Below are positions 36,623-47,745 of a stretch of 64,000 nucleotides of DNA, one piece after another. The notes below the pieces were generated by a model that worked only from the letters and a program-made list of their open reading frames with translations, had not been told where the DNA came from and did not search any database. Both the position numbers and the translations under genes were made by a program. Position 1 is the stretch's first letter. Each line of letters opens with the position of its first letter. The stretch spans positions 186,001 through 250,000 of the forward strand of contig CM074141.1 in NCBI GenBank assembly GCA_037178625.1, given 5' to 3'. This stretch comes from Skeletonema tropicum (Eukaryota > Bacillariophyta > Thalassiosirophyceae > Thalassiosirales > Thalassiosiraceae).

Positions 36623-38662
36623 GGAAGATCCCCGATTTTCGTACATACGTATGTAGGTACGTATGTGTAGGTACCTACTACTTACGTAGGTACATACTAC
36701 TTACGTAGGTACATACATACATACTAAAAAGGGGGCCCCCAAAAATAGACGCCCCCCAAATGCCACAGTTCGCCGCAACTCAACGCAACTCAACGCAACT
36801 CACCACAAATAACCTAAAGCCCCACACACAGCTCACCACAACTCACCACAGTTCACCACAGTTCACCACAACAACAGCTCGGCCGGCAGTAACAATACTA
36901 CTATGGATCAACGATGACCAATTACCCTATTGGACAAGCAAACCACTCTTTTTTATCCTCGCCGAATCAATTTCTGTCAGTTGGTCATGGAAGCAGCAGA
37001 TATAACGCTTCGTGGAACAGCAAATAATAACGAACGGCGGGGGGCGAAAATTGCCGGAACAGAGTAATGAGAGCAACTACATCTACTGACATCGCCTTTA
37101 GGAGAAACGAAGTGGGTGCGTGTGGGGAAAAAATCAACGAGTTGTGCTGCTACCGGGCTGGTTGCATTGGCTCGTGGAGGTGACCACAGAAACAACAACG
37201 TGCGTAAAATATGTGCAACTGAAATTGGCCGATCAACTGATTTTGTCGAATAATGCCTTAGGTACTCATCGTTTCACCATTTGATGCCACCACGGCGCAG
37301 CAATCGATACTTTATATCCATAAGGAGGAACCAGTGTCTTGGTTTCTGCTTCTACGCTCCATTACGTCGTACGGAACATCGTTAACACTTCGACAACAAA
37401 TTTTTTTTACATCAACGATCAACGCTATTGTGCAGTAAAGAGAGGGGCAATAAACCATTTCCGACGGCAACCAACCCTGTCCCTCGACTCCAATACGATT
37501 ATAGACGACGACTTGGCCATCTGGAACGGAAGGAAAGGCAGTAAGACGTCGCCTACGCCGTAAGAAATATACATAATTATTCGTTTCCGTCGAACGCAAC
37601 AATCAACTGTAATGAACGAAAAGTAGCGTGTATATCGATGAAAGAAGTATTCAGGTATCATTATTATGATAGTATACATCCGTGTGAGGGATATTAAAAT
37701 GTATGTTGAGGGTAACAACATCTATTCATCAAACATATTTAATTTTTACATAAAATACCCTACCAACAAGTAGTAACATGGTACATCTGATATTTAACTC
37801 AAACATGATGACCTCCAACATACAGAAGTCTTCTGTTGCAGTTATATAATCGTGTGGTTCATAATTTACCACTCAATTGCATCTAGTGTCTCTTCACAAA
37901 GTTGATTATTGCATGTACTCTGGGAATGAAAATAGATTGCCTCTCACTGATAAAATATTTTTGATTGTGTCTTAGGTGATGTTTATGAACACTCCAAGTA
38001 TTAAAAGACACCTCCCCCCATGTGGCATGTGTCGATTGGATGCGAGGAAACTATTTCCTTATTTGTGTATTACCACGAAAACGTCCATGGGAGATCTGAA
38101 AGGAGGGAAAAGTTGCCCATTTTTTGCACGTTGTTGTTTCTGTGGTCACCTCCACGAGCCAATGCAACCAGCCCGGTAGCAGCACAACTCGTTGATTTTT
38201 TCCCCACACGCACCCACTTCGTTTCTCCTAAAGGCGATGTCAGTAGATGTAGTTGCTCTCATTACTCTGTTCCGGCAATTTTCGCCCCCCGCCGTTCGTT
38301 ATTATTTGCTGTTCCACGAAGCGTTATATCTGCTGCTTCCATGACCAACTGACAGAAATTGATTCGGCGAGGATAAAAAAGAGTGGTTTGCTTGTCCAAT
38401 AGGGTAATTGGTCATCGTTGATCCATAGTAGTATTGTTACTGCCGGCCGAGCTGTTGTTGTGGTGAACTGTGGTGAGGAAGGTTGTAATGAGCTGTGGTG
38501 AGCTGTGGTGAGTTGCGTTGAGTTGCGGCGAACTGTGGCATTTGGGGGGCGTCTATTTTTGGGGGCCCCCTTTTTAGTATGTATGTAGGTACGTAAGTAG
38601 TATGTACCTACGTAAGTAGTAGGTACCTACACATACGTATGTACGAAAATCGGGGATCTTCC
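36623..38662. mobile_element. Foldback element FB1 with ~550-bp terminal inverted repeats
   Basis: Left arm 36623-37203 and right arm 38126-38662 are inverted copies starting ggaagatccccgattttcg. The arms differ mainly by the number of caactcaccaca-like repeats, which also vary within each arm. The core (37204-38125) shows no convincing gene. The uninterrupted site is preserved in paralogs: cgcagaagcagtct is followed directly by gagacg(a/g)agc at 43900 and, reversed, at 54880, whereas here the element separates them. The core is similar to 40965-41870 in FB2. I see no clean target duplication. It may be a non-autonomous foldback element. Confidence 0.8.
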
Positions 38663-39066
38663 TCGACGAAGCCAACGAAAAATGGTCTTCGGCACTCAAC
38701 TTCTTCCAAGAAAGTATTGTCATGAGAAGCAATTCTGACATAATATTTAGGAGTATCATACAAACAAGTAAGTATGTACCGTATGGAATATACGAGAAGA
38801 TATATCTGTACATACTTAGGACGTGATGACATTTCAAATACCGCTTGATCCCTCTCTCTCTCTAGAGAGAGACAGGAGTAAGTATTTGTTTCTTTGTCTT
38901 ACGTATCTAATAAACTCAAAACTCAGGCCCAAGCCAAGGGTAAATAAGTAAGCCTCAGGCCTTCACACTTTTGGCAATGCCGGCGGACGGGTAGGCGCGG
39001 CAAGCTGCATCAAATTCCAGCGGCAGCGGCAGCGACGAGCGACGGATGAGTGTTTGCAATGCTATC

Positions 39067-39999
39067 ATGGTGACAAGGATCCTCGTTCGCACTCCAATTC
39101 CACGGAAGAAGGAAACAGCATCGGCGGCAAAGGCAAAGGCTGATGAGTCAAACCGCGATTACAAACAAAAAAACGATGGTTCTAACACTAACAATAAGTG
39201 TAACCCTGTGCGAGAACAAGTTAAGAAGAACGAATCTTCGTTCTGCAGCACCAAAGGTTGTCCTCATGAGAATGACAAGGCTGCCAATGCCAATGGTAAA
39301 TTGTGTTATTGTTATTTCTGCGACGGCAACCTCTGTCATGATGTGCCTCCGCCTCTGCAAGGCAAACCCAATGATGACAAAATAGCGGATTGCAAGGAAG
39401 TGAACTCTTGCTCTTGCCAACAAAATGATGATAATGATACTGCTTCGAAGAAACGCCCTATTCTGATGGATGATGCAGATGCTGCTGATGCCTCAGAAAC
39501 GACGAAACGTCGAAAGAAGTTCATCGATTTGTCCGATGTCCCACCACAGTTGCCAATTCTTGCACACAGCAAGAGGGGAGGCACTTCGAAGTACCAAGGT
39601 GTATGCTTCGAGAAAGCGAGCAACAAATGGATGGCACAAATCAAAGTTGACGGCAAGAATCATTTTATTGGCTATTATGAGGATGAAGAAGAAGCTGCTG
39701 TTGACTACGCTCGTGCCGTATTCAAATACAAGGCAGGAAAACGAAAACGAAAGTTCATCGATTTGTCGGGTGTCTCACCACAGTTGCCAATTCTCAGAGA
39801 CAATGGAAAAAGAGGTACTTCAAAGTACAAAGGTGTATCATTCAATAAAAGGGCCAACAAATGGCAAGCGCATATTTCAATCAATGGAAAGCTACACACT
39901 ATTGGCATCTATGAGAACGAAGAAGAAGCTGCTGTTGACTATGCTCGTGCAGTATTCAAATACAAGGCAAAAAATGAAGAGGTGCAATCAATGTTATAA
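39067..39999 (+). CDS. AP2-repeat protein, copy 3 (intact, two repeats)
   Basis: 310 residues from the family ATG at 39067; an in-frame ATG at 39046 lies in the shared flank and is less likely. It has the N-terminal Cys/His cluster (CSTKGCPHENDKA ... CYCYFCDGNLCHD), the basic patch TTKRRKKF and two clear AP2 repeats (KYQGVCFEKASNKWMAQI ... IGYYEDEEEAAVDYA; KYKGVSFNKRANKWQAHI ... IGIYENEEEAAVDYA). The frame ends at NEEVQSML. Sequence for the remaining partial repeat (NGWDLFHPNQ) follows in another frame, so the C-terminus is shorter than in copy 1. Several small in-frame duplications (KAKA, NANA, CYCY, CSCQQ) suggest slippage. Likely nuclear DNA-binding protein. Confidence 0.7.
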   Translation: MVTRILVRTPIPRKKETASAAKAKADESNRDYKQKNDGSNTNNKCNPVREQVKKNESSFCSTKGCPHENDKAANANGKLCYCYFCDGNLCHDVPPPLQGKPNDDKIADCKEVNSCSCQQNDDNDTASKKRPILMDDADAADASETTKRRKKFIDLSDVPPQLPILAHSKRGGTSKYQGVCFEKASNKWMAQIKVDGKNHFIGYYEDEEEAAVDYARAVFKYKAGKRKRKFIDLSGVSPQLPILRDNGKRGTSKYKGVSFNKRANKWQAHISINGKLHTIGIYENEEEAAVDYARAVFKYKAKNEEVQSML

Positions 40000-40582
40000 T
40001 TTGCAAAACGGCTGGGATTTGTTCCATCCAAATCAGCATTAGAAGGAGTCTTTTTCAATCCAATGATGAGCAAATGGATTGTAATCATGACACTGCTCAA
40101 GAGGCTAACATTGCCTATTTGTTCGCGCTTAGTGGACGTGCGTAGAGTGTGTTAGTGTATTGGTATTGATGGAATTCTGGGGATGAGAAGACAACGCTCA
40201 AAAGCCAACGATTCGACCGATCCGAACACAGTTGAAGTTGAATAATAATATAACAGAAATTTCCTGCACTGAATATTTTAAAGAGGCAAATTCTCAAAAG
40301 CAGGAAGAGGACTTACTCCCAATAGCAGGAAGAGGAAGAGATCTCGTCTACTCCCAGAAAGTACTGGCCTCTGAATCTCAAGGCGTGGCTATACTACATA
40401 CTTACTGAAGCATCGCCTGCACCTGCACTCAAAGCAGCAAGAAATCAGCTTCCCTTTTCTATATATAGAATACAACTGCTTGTGTCACATCCAATCATAG
40501 TGATGTCATACCGGTATTAGAAGTCTTGTTTTGGAGACAATAACAGCTTCTAGACTATTACTTATGGCACTGTGTGGTTCTG
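40000..40582. other. AP2 copy 3 downstream flank
   Basis: The decayed third AP2 repeat (to about 40140) and the family 3' flank with ctcaaggcgtggc (40378). Nothing else is recognised. Confidence 0.45.
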
Positions 40583-42172
40583 CTTAAGGTGGAACAGAAC
40601 TAACTTTTTGCCTAGTAAAAGTAGCTGTTTATCTAGTGAAGATGGTCCCGTAGACCAACGGTAGGAATTAATATACCCACATGCGAAAACAAATTCGGCC
40701 AAATCAAGTCACGCATTAACTTTTTTGCCCACGGGTAGGAAAAGTGGCCGTTTGCTTCTTCACACTTTCTCCAACATTCACCAACCACAAACGGCCAATG
40801 ACACAACCACCATGATGCCATTGTGGACTGCCTATTAGCACAAAATCGCCATTCTACCAAGTGTCAATAATCGTATCTATGCTAGATAATTGGGTTAGCA
40901 ACTCCCTGCCACAAAAGTGACACTTGGCTCGTACTACTGTACGAGAGAATAGCCATGCCCACAACGTAACGGAAAATGGTCGATGCAACTGATGTTGTCG
41001 ACTAATGCCTCGGATAATCATCGTTATCACCATTTATGATGCCACCACGACGCACCAACCAGCGATATATGTCCATAGGGAAGCGTCAGTGTCTTGGTAG
41101 CCGCTCAATCGCCCGATTTTGACGTCATGAAGGGCGGTAACTCTGTGTCGACATATTTTTCAAATTTTTTATTATCCGCACTGCTGTGCAATAAGAAGAT
41201 ACAATAAACCACTGATGAAGGCAACCAACCCGCTCCCTCGACTCTAATATGATTATAGACGACGGATTGGCACTCTGGAGCGGTAGATAAGGTCCACACG
41301 ACGTCGCCTACACGTTCCAGAAAATATACACAATAATTCGTTTCCGTCGAACACAACAATCAACTGACAATTAATACAAACGGCGTAGATATCGATCAAA
41401 GAAACATCAATACATCATTATTATGATAGAATTCATCCGTGGGAATAATATTACCAATGTATGTTAAGGGAAACATCATATTTATCAAGTATTACATTTA
41501 TAATAATTTAAAAAAAAATAATAACAAATAATAACATAGTTTATCTGATATTAAACTCTAACATAATGAACCACCAACACATAGAAGTCTTATTACAATT
41601 ATATGATCCTAGGACTCATAGATAACCACTCATTTGCAGTCAATGGCTCTTCATAAGGTAGATTATTGTATACACTCTGGGAAGGAAAATAAATAAATAA
41701 ATACATGTTTTAGGTGATGTTTATGAACAGCCCAAGTATCAAAAGACGTCACCCATATATCATTTATCGATTTTATGCGAGGAAACCCTCCCCTTACATG
41801 TATATCATCACGTAAACGTCCGTGGGAGGGATGAAAGGAGGTGAAAGTTGTGGATTTTATGACATTTATGGCGACGTTATTTTCTTCATTTTCGATTCAT
41901 CAACTGAGTATTGCCGTTGTAGTCACTTAGATTATGATGTATACGATCGGATAAGCCTAGTATAATAGGTGTATATATTCGCTGTGCATACTGTGGCCCT
42001 AAGAGTGGATGACATCATGGTGAGGGTGTAAAAGATGATATTCGGAGGGTGGATTTGAGTGGTACCGATTAGCGAATTTGAGGCTACGATAGGAATCGTC
42101 CCTTCACGTACGGCCAAAAAAGCGATTGTACGTTAGGAATAGTACTTGAAGATAGTTCTGTTCCACCTTAAG
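40583..42172. mobile_element. Foldback-like element FB2
   Basis: The ends are the 19-bp inverted repeat cttaaggtggaacagaact (40583-40601) and its complement (42154-42172). The core from about 40965 to 41870 is similar to the FB1 core (shared words gatgccaccac, gaaggcaaccaacc, cgtttccgtcgaac, ttaggtgatgtttatgaac), but the ends are unrelated to FB1's. There is no transposase. ORFs in the core (for example 41105-41359, minus) have counterparts in FB1 on both strands, which argues against coding. No target duplication is visible. Confidence 0.6.
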
Positions 42173-42893
42173 TATGTACTAGCCTCGCTGACGCTCGTCT
42201 AGCCGCTGCGCGGGTTTTCTAAATAAGAGAGGAGGCACCGGCTATCTACTACGATATTGATCGTGTCTACTTATATACATAGCAGTATTCAAATAGTACG
42301 TTATGTAACACTTTAATAATTATGTAATAAAGGTTGTACATTGCCTTCTACGAATGCTGTGGAGTGATTACTGAGAAACGGTTGGGAGAATATTGATTTA
42401 TGTGAGAGGGATTATCTATGAAGAGGTTTAATGTGAACGTGTGGAAACGATTGAAGACAGGTAGGAAGAAATTAGAGCGAGACGTAAATCATTTGGTGAA
42501 ATAATATTCTACAGGACTGTTAGTATGATTTGGCAGAGTTAGTACCCACTCTCGGATTCCTTCTTAATGTTGGTGAAAGTGGTGATGTAATTGACGTTAG
42601 AAGTGAGAGCCTTGTTGTACAATGTAAGAGTATCATGTTCATTTCTGATATTGTTGAGGGTTTCAAGATCGGTGTCCCCCCCTGAACATTCAAATCTAAG
42701 GCAATCAAAGAAAGAGTCAATCGAAAACTCTAAAAACGGGGGGGGGCAAGGGGTCAAATCAAGCCAATCAAAGAAAGAGTCGATCGAAAATGCCCGTGAA
42801 GGCCAAAGGACACGCCAAAGGGCCCGGACAGAACGACAGAACGACCGACCGACCGACCGACAGAACGACAGAACGAACGACTTAGCTCCTCTC
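42173..42893. mobile_element. Inserted repeat element R, copy 2
   Basis: Matches 3192-3797 closely (gcctcgctgacgctcgtctag near the start, ctcctctcattattt at the end) but has an extra ~310 bp (42357-42672) and a shorter minisatellite and gacc array. It abuts FB2 directly on its left. It sits in the same place as copy 1, just upstream of an AP2-gene start-like sequence (tgctatgat at 42904), so the two loci are probably duplicates made after R inserted. Confidence 0.6.
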
Positions 42894-42903
42894 ATTATTT
42901 AGA

Positions 42904-43110
42904 TGCTATGATCTAAAAGGGGGGGATAAGTTCATCGGTTTGACCGATGTACCGCAGGCGCCTATTCTCAAAGACTATGGCTACCATTGTATACAGTAGT
43001 GGGTTCCCTTGAGTAGTGGTAGATACTTCAAAGTACAAAGCTGGCACTGGAGCATTATTCTCATATCAAATAGGAGTATAAGCAGAAATTTTAGCATTAT
43101 TCTCGAATCA
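42904..43110 (+). pseudogene. AP2-repeat gene remnant, copy 4
   Basis: The start-codon region (tgctatgatc) is followed after a deletion by a fragment matching the linker before the first AP2 repeat (KFIGLTDVPQAPILKD, near 42928-42975). Then come tacttcaaagtacaaag and the 3' flank (ctggcactggagcatta, 43040). Most of the gene is gone. Confidence 0.6.
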
Positions 43111-44382
43111 TCAATCAGTGTATCGGCCATCATCTGTGTGTGTGGGGCTGATGGAAAAGACGAAGATGTATCGCAGTACTTACTGTTCATTTGCGTTCAG
43201 TTTGCAAGTCAAATTTTAATATCGGGCTAATGGTGGAAAGTAAGGTATCGATAAGACCCTAATGGCCAAGGAATGAAGATTACCACTGCAAGTATGGTCA
43301 AAACCCGTCTAGTTACTGCGTTATTGAGGGTCGTAGGAAGCCATTTTTCACCATGTCTGGGTCCATTTGTGATGGTTGATGGCAAGTGAGTACCTTATGT
43401 ACATAGGAACTAGTACATAAAGAAACGGTACTGGGTTTTATCGGAAGCCACACTCAATTGACACAACTTCAAGTTGGAGCAAATTGGAGGAGGTTGCTTA
43501 ATTGTGCGACGCTTAGCGCTTTTGCTACCCACATAAACACAAACGGCGGCTAGTTTATCACACAGAGGAAGAACTGACGTGTGTGATAAAAAATAATGGA
43601 GTCGAAACTCCCACAAGAAAAAAAGTTAAGCGTCGCACAAAATAGGTGCTTGCAAATTCACTTCAAATGAACAGTATGGAAGAGAACAGCAGAAGACTAC
43701 GGATGTTCACATAAAAATAGAAATGACCTGTCATGTCGAGGACGATGATGACCGCGGTCATCATCGTCCTCAATATTTGAAAATACTTACAACATGTACA
43801 ACTTACCTTCTTTTTCTCTTTCTCTCTCGCCTTCCTGTCTTTGCTCGCGGACGACGCGCGACGGAGAAAATGAGAACCTTGAACCGCAGAAGCAGTCTGA
43901 GACGAAGCACACGAAAAATGGTCTTCGGCACCCAACTTCTTCCAAGAAAGTAGTGACATGAGAAGCAAGGGAACGACATGAGAAGCCTCACATACAAAAC
44001 TAAATCCTTCATTCGACATTCTCTCTCTCCATCCTACGATCCATTGTTGTCTATATCCTCATATTTAAACCCATACGGTATCTCAAATCTTCAAAGGACA
44101 GTGCACATCCGGAGGCCATTCAAAAATTCCATGCAGATTCCAACGGCAGACCGCCAAATCCGACGTCATGAAGTTCCCTGCACGCACAACTAAAAAAAAA
44201 ACGAGGGCCATTTCGCTCCTTGTTTACTTCTTCTTCATCAGGTAAATACTTACACGTTGTTTCTGCTGGCCCATTCACCTACTCATTAGCACATACATCA
44301 CCTATAAGTGCACATATAAGTCTTTGAAGAACATACTTACCTCTCCCTATTGGCCGAAATATTTAAAGTATATGGTAGAAAT
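43111..44382. other. Intergenic with AP2-block upstream segment
   Basis: 43680-43960 is another copy of the AP2-block upstream segment (see 36050-36622) and preserves the empty site of FB1 near 43900. 43733-43770 contains an internal palindrome around gatgaccgcggtcatc. No gene is supported before 44383. Confidence 0.45.
43502..43640. mobile_element. Small MITE-like inverted repeat
   Basis: 139 bp with 14-bp perfect ends (ttgtgcgacgctta and its complement). There is an inner inverted repeat (ttatcacac / gtgtgataa, 43555-43590). No coding capacity. Confidence 0.5.
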
Positions 44383-47274
44383 ATGTCATCGTCTTCGCAT
44401 CATCATCATCATTCACAGCAGCAGCAGTTTGGTGGATCTTCTGGTTATTTGAATCAAAATAATCATCATCATGGTAGTGCGGGGAATAACGGTCGTCCCG
44501 TCGGTGGATCTTTTTCCTCCTCTGTTGGTGGTTCCTCCGGTGGTGGTGGTGATGCATCATCGAGAGCACAACAATTCTTCATGAATCATCATCAGCAGCA
44601 GCAGCAACAATCACATCAGCTGTCCAGTCTTCAATTTCACGAATACAACATGGCGGCAGCATCACAGATGAGTAGTAATAGTGCGGCACAGCTTCAATTG
44701 TTAACGGCGGCACGGATGGGCTCCGGTGGTGGTGGTGGTAGTGGTGATCATCATCATCATCATCCAGCCAACTTTATGGGAGGAGGAAGTGGAAGTGGTG
44801 GTGAGGATACTTCATTGTTGGGTCAATATCATCATCATCATCATCAGTCGAATTTTAGTCCAGCGGTGGTTGGCACCATGAAACATCAGCAGCAGCAGCA
44901 GCAGACGACACATCAGACACAGCAGCAGTTGAGATCTTCCTCGTCCAAAGACTCGCCCACTTCCTCGACCCACCATCATCATCCTCAGGGCAACAATAAT
45001 AGTCCTTCCTCCTCCACCAACAACAGTCACCAACAACACCAACAGCCCCACTTTGTATTCGACGGCTACGCAGGGTGGGTCTGTCGTCACTGCTCTCACC
45101 TCACCCATTATTATCGTGGACCCAACTATGTCTGGATGGGTGGACAATCACCACCCCCCCAACACTTTGTCGAGGCACATTTACGAATTTGTCCGGCGGT
45201 GAATAATCAGCCTTGGGCTAGTCGGTCGCAACAGCAGCAGGGTGTAGGAGGTGGTGGAGGGGCTGGTGGAAGTGGTGGTGGAATGATGATGCAGCAGCAC
45301 CTTCATCAACATGGTGGTGGTGGTGGTAGTGGACAGCACATGATGAGCATGATGAACATGTCACAGCAAATGGGTGGCAGTGGTGCTGCTGTACAGGAAA
45401 AGCTGCAGCAGCAGCAGCAGTCGTCGAATAATACTAATGACAGTAGTCCAACATCAGCAAGAAGAGATGCTACTACTTCTTCTTCTGGACAGCAGCAAGA
45501 CGACGTACAGCACCGAGGATCTTCCTCCTCCTCGTCATCGTCAAAGAAGAAACGAACTCACGACGATGTTGTTTCCACCACTGATACGACTAATAATCCA
45601 GCAGCCAACAACTCTTCTTCATCCTCTTCTGATGGGAGGAGGAGGGATATGTCGTCATCATCTCTCCAAGGAGGTTCATCAACTCTAACTACTACTACCG
45701 GTGGTGGTGGTGATTCGTCGACCAACAACAACAATAACAATATGATGTCGACACCACAGCCATCCACTGCAGGAATGTGGCCCACCACCAACAACAACAA
45801 CAGCAATAATAATAACTTTCCATCTGCTGGAATGTTTTCTCAATGGCCCAGTAGTAGTAGTGGAGGTGCTGCTGGAATGGGTGGTATGGGTAGTATGGCT
45901 GCTGCTGGTGGTGGTATGCCTCAAGGATTCATGGGTGGAGGTGCTGGTGGTGGTATGCCACATCATGGAATGGGGTTGAGTCCAGTAGGTACCACTGGTG
46001 GTGGTGGTGTTCACAATATGAATCCTATGAGTATGAACCACCATCATCAACATCATCATCCATTTGCATCAAGTAGTGATGCTGCAATGATGTCGGGTAT
46101 TCGAAGTCCTTCTTCGTCATTGGGACCAACATCGGCCATGATGATGCATCAAGCTTCCATGATGGGTGATGTTGTCATGCCTCCAGGTGGTGGTGGTGCA
46201 GGTGCAGGAGGATCAAATCATCAAGCTGGAGGAATTGTTCATACAGGCTCCATCTACCCTTCTTTATCACAAGATCTCACCACCACTAACAACAGCAACA
46301 ACTCTGCTACCATGATGTCATCATCATCATCATCTCATCCATTACCACCAAAGACCAAAAAGGCACGTACGACTACTACAACCGCCACCACACCCAAAAA
46401 AGTCAAATCGACACCCATCCATACAGGTATTCACAGTACCGATGAAGACTATGCCAAAACACTCTCCCTATTGCGCAAAAGGTCCGAGGAGATGCCACCA
46501 CTATCCCCCTCCATTACAGGATGTACTGATAAAATCAACTTGATTGAAGATGGTGATAATGCCCTCCTCACGGATTACTTTTACTTCATCATGTTGCAAC
46601 TCTCGGTATGTCGTCTAACCGAAAAGGATCGTAAGACAAGAGGGGGGAAACGTCAAGATGTTGCCATGGGATATGGTGGACTTCAATGTATCCATTGTGC
46701 TACCACACCGTCCGCACGGAAATTCTTTTGGTCCAATGTTGATCGATTGGCAAATAGCTTTGCCGGTATTCCCGATCATGTATTGACCTGTAAGATGTGT
46801 CCCAAGGATGTGGTGGAGGGACTGTTGGTATTGAAGGGACGGCATAATGTCCAGATGAGTTGTTTGACACGGGGAAGTCAGAAGCATTTCTTTCGAAAGA
46901 TGTGGAAGAGGTTGCATGCTGGGGATGGTGCGGCTGCTTCTGCTGCTAGTTTGAGTGGTTCTGGTGCGTCGGCAGCTGGTGGTGGTTCTGGTGGTTCGTC
47001 GTCTGGATCAGCTGCTGCATCTGCATCACTCAAGGTTAGTTTTACCACTGCAGATGTTCAGACACCACCTTCGCTGGATGACAATGATGGAGATAATAGA
47101 ACTGGAGCTGCTGCTGAGACCCTCAAGAAGTCTGTTACCCAAAGTCCTCAGAAGAGCAATACTAGTTCATCAACATCATCATCATCCGTCCCTTCATTAC
47201 CTCCTCCTCAAGATGATGCGGAGGCAGCAGCTGGAGGTGGAGGTGGGAATGGCCCGGCTTTCATTCCTGTTTGA
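44383..47274 (+). CDS. His/Gln/Gly/Ser-rich protein with two Cys-rich domains, diatom type
   Basis: 963 residues, single exon; the first ATG is at 44383 (the open frame begins earlier without an ATG). Most of the protein is homopolymeric His, Gln, Gly, Ser and Asn. Two ordered segments stand out. The first is near 45060-45200 (YAGWVCRHCSHLTHYYRGPNY ending in FVEAHLRICP), a C-x2-C...H...C zinc-finger-like unit. The second is at 46435-46920: LLTDYFYFIMLQLSVC, DRKTRGGKRQD, GYGGLQCIHC, KMCP, and FFRKMWKRLH. The second block resembles a Cys-rich domain I associate with diatom proteins of unknown function. The arginine/lysine pattern and Cys pairs suggest nucleic-acid or zinc binding. The long repeats are out of proportion to the domains and probably disordered. 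Function unknown. Confidence 0.7.
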   Translation: MSSSSHHHHHSQQQQFGGSSGYLNQNNHHHGSAGNNGRPVGGSFSSSVGGSSGGGGDASSRAQQFFMNHHQQQQQQSHQLSSLQFHEYNMAAASQMSSNSAAQLQLLTAARMGSGGGGGSGDHHHHHPANFMGGGSGSGGEDTSLLGQYHHHHHQSNFSPAVVGTMKHQQQQQQTTHQTQQQLRSSSSKDSPTSSTHHHHPQGNNNSPSSSTNNSHQQHQQPHFVFDGYAGWVCRHCSHLTHYYRGPNYVWMGGQSPPPQHFVEAHLRICPAVNNQPWASRSQQQQGVGGGGGAGGSGGGMMMQQHLHQHGGGGGSGQHMMSMMNMSQQMGGSGAAVQEKLQQQQQSSNNTNDSSPTSARRDATTSSSGQQQDDVQHRGSSSSSSSSKKKRTHDDVVSTTDTTNNPAANNSSSSSSDGRRRDMSSSSLQGGSSTLTTTTGGGGDSSTNNNNNNMMSTPQPSTAGMWPTTNNNNSNNNNFPSAGMFSQWPSSSSGGAAGMGGMGSMAAAGGGMPQGFMGGGAGGGMPHHGMGLSPVGTTGGGGVHNMNPMSMNHHHQHHHPFASSSDAAMMSGIRSPSSSLGPTSAMMMHQASMMGDVVMPPGGGGAGAGGSNHQAGGIVHTGSIYPSLSQDLTTTNNSNNSATMMSSSSSSHPLPPKTKKARTTTTTATTPKKVKSTPIHTGIHSTDEDYAKTLSLLRKRSEEMPPLSPSITGCTDKINLIEDGDNALLTDYFYFIMLQLSVCRLTEKDRKTRGGKRQDVAMGYGGLQCIHCATTPSARKFFWSNVDRLANSFAGIPDHVLTCKMCPKDVVEGLLVLKGRHNVQMSCLTRGSQKHFFRKMWKRLHAGDGAAASAASLSGSGASAAGGGSGGSSSGSAAASASLKVSFTTADVQTPPSLDDNDGDNRTGAAAETLKKSVTQSPQKSNTSSSTSSSSVPSLPPPQDDAEAAAGGGGGNGPAFIPV

Positions 47275-47525
47275 ATGACCCTCGAGAGAGAGAATGATTA
47301 GGAACCTTCGCTCGAGTAGTGGTATCCTCTTCTTTCTTGTCATTGCTGAAGGATGTCGATCTCCAGCTATGCTATGTACAGTATCAAAACGGCAGCTCTC
47401 CGTCTTCTCCTCCCTCATCGTAACACCGCTCTCCTCCCCGGGCGGATGGGTAGCAGTAGCAACAGTTGCCACTGCTGCAATTGTTTGAGATAACAAAATG
47501 ACAAGGAGAATATGTATGTGTAGGG

Positions 47526-47745
47526 GATTTGCGTGTAGAACTCATGACATAGTGGCATGAAGTCGTGAGTTGTGGTATTCAGATCAAGTCTCGAGGCATC
47601 ATGACCGGTCATTATGACCCCACTGTCACACCGCCAAATTCGTAGGAATGTATGTGACCCAAAGAGACAGAAATTAGTTAACCGGATGGTGCATTGGATG
47701 ACATCCGTGAGTACCTTCTCGATGGAAATTTTGTAATGTAATTCC
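47526..47745. repeat. Flanking direct repeat, left copy
   Basis: About 220 bp (gatttgcgtgtagaac ... catcatgaccggtcattatg ... gtgagtaccttctcgat) recurs diverged at 50162-50385 in the same orientation. The two copies bound the odd segment between the genes at 44383 and 50736. Confidence 0.75.

Noticed and set aside
37312..41359. Small ORFs in the FB1 and FB2 cores (37602-37312 and 41359-41105, minus) as a conserved gene
   Set aside because: The similarity is equally visible in translations of the other strand and of the flanking DNA, so it reflects nucleotide homology and not coding constraint.
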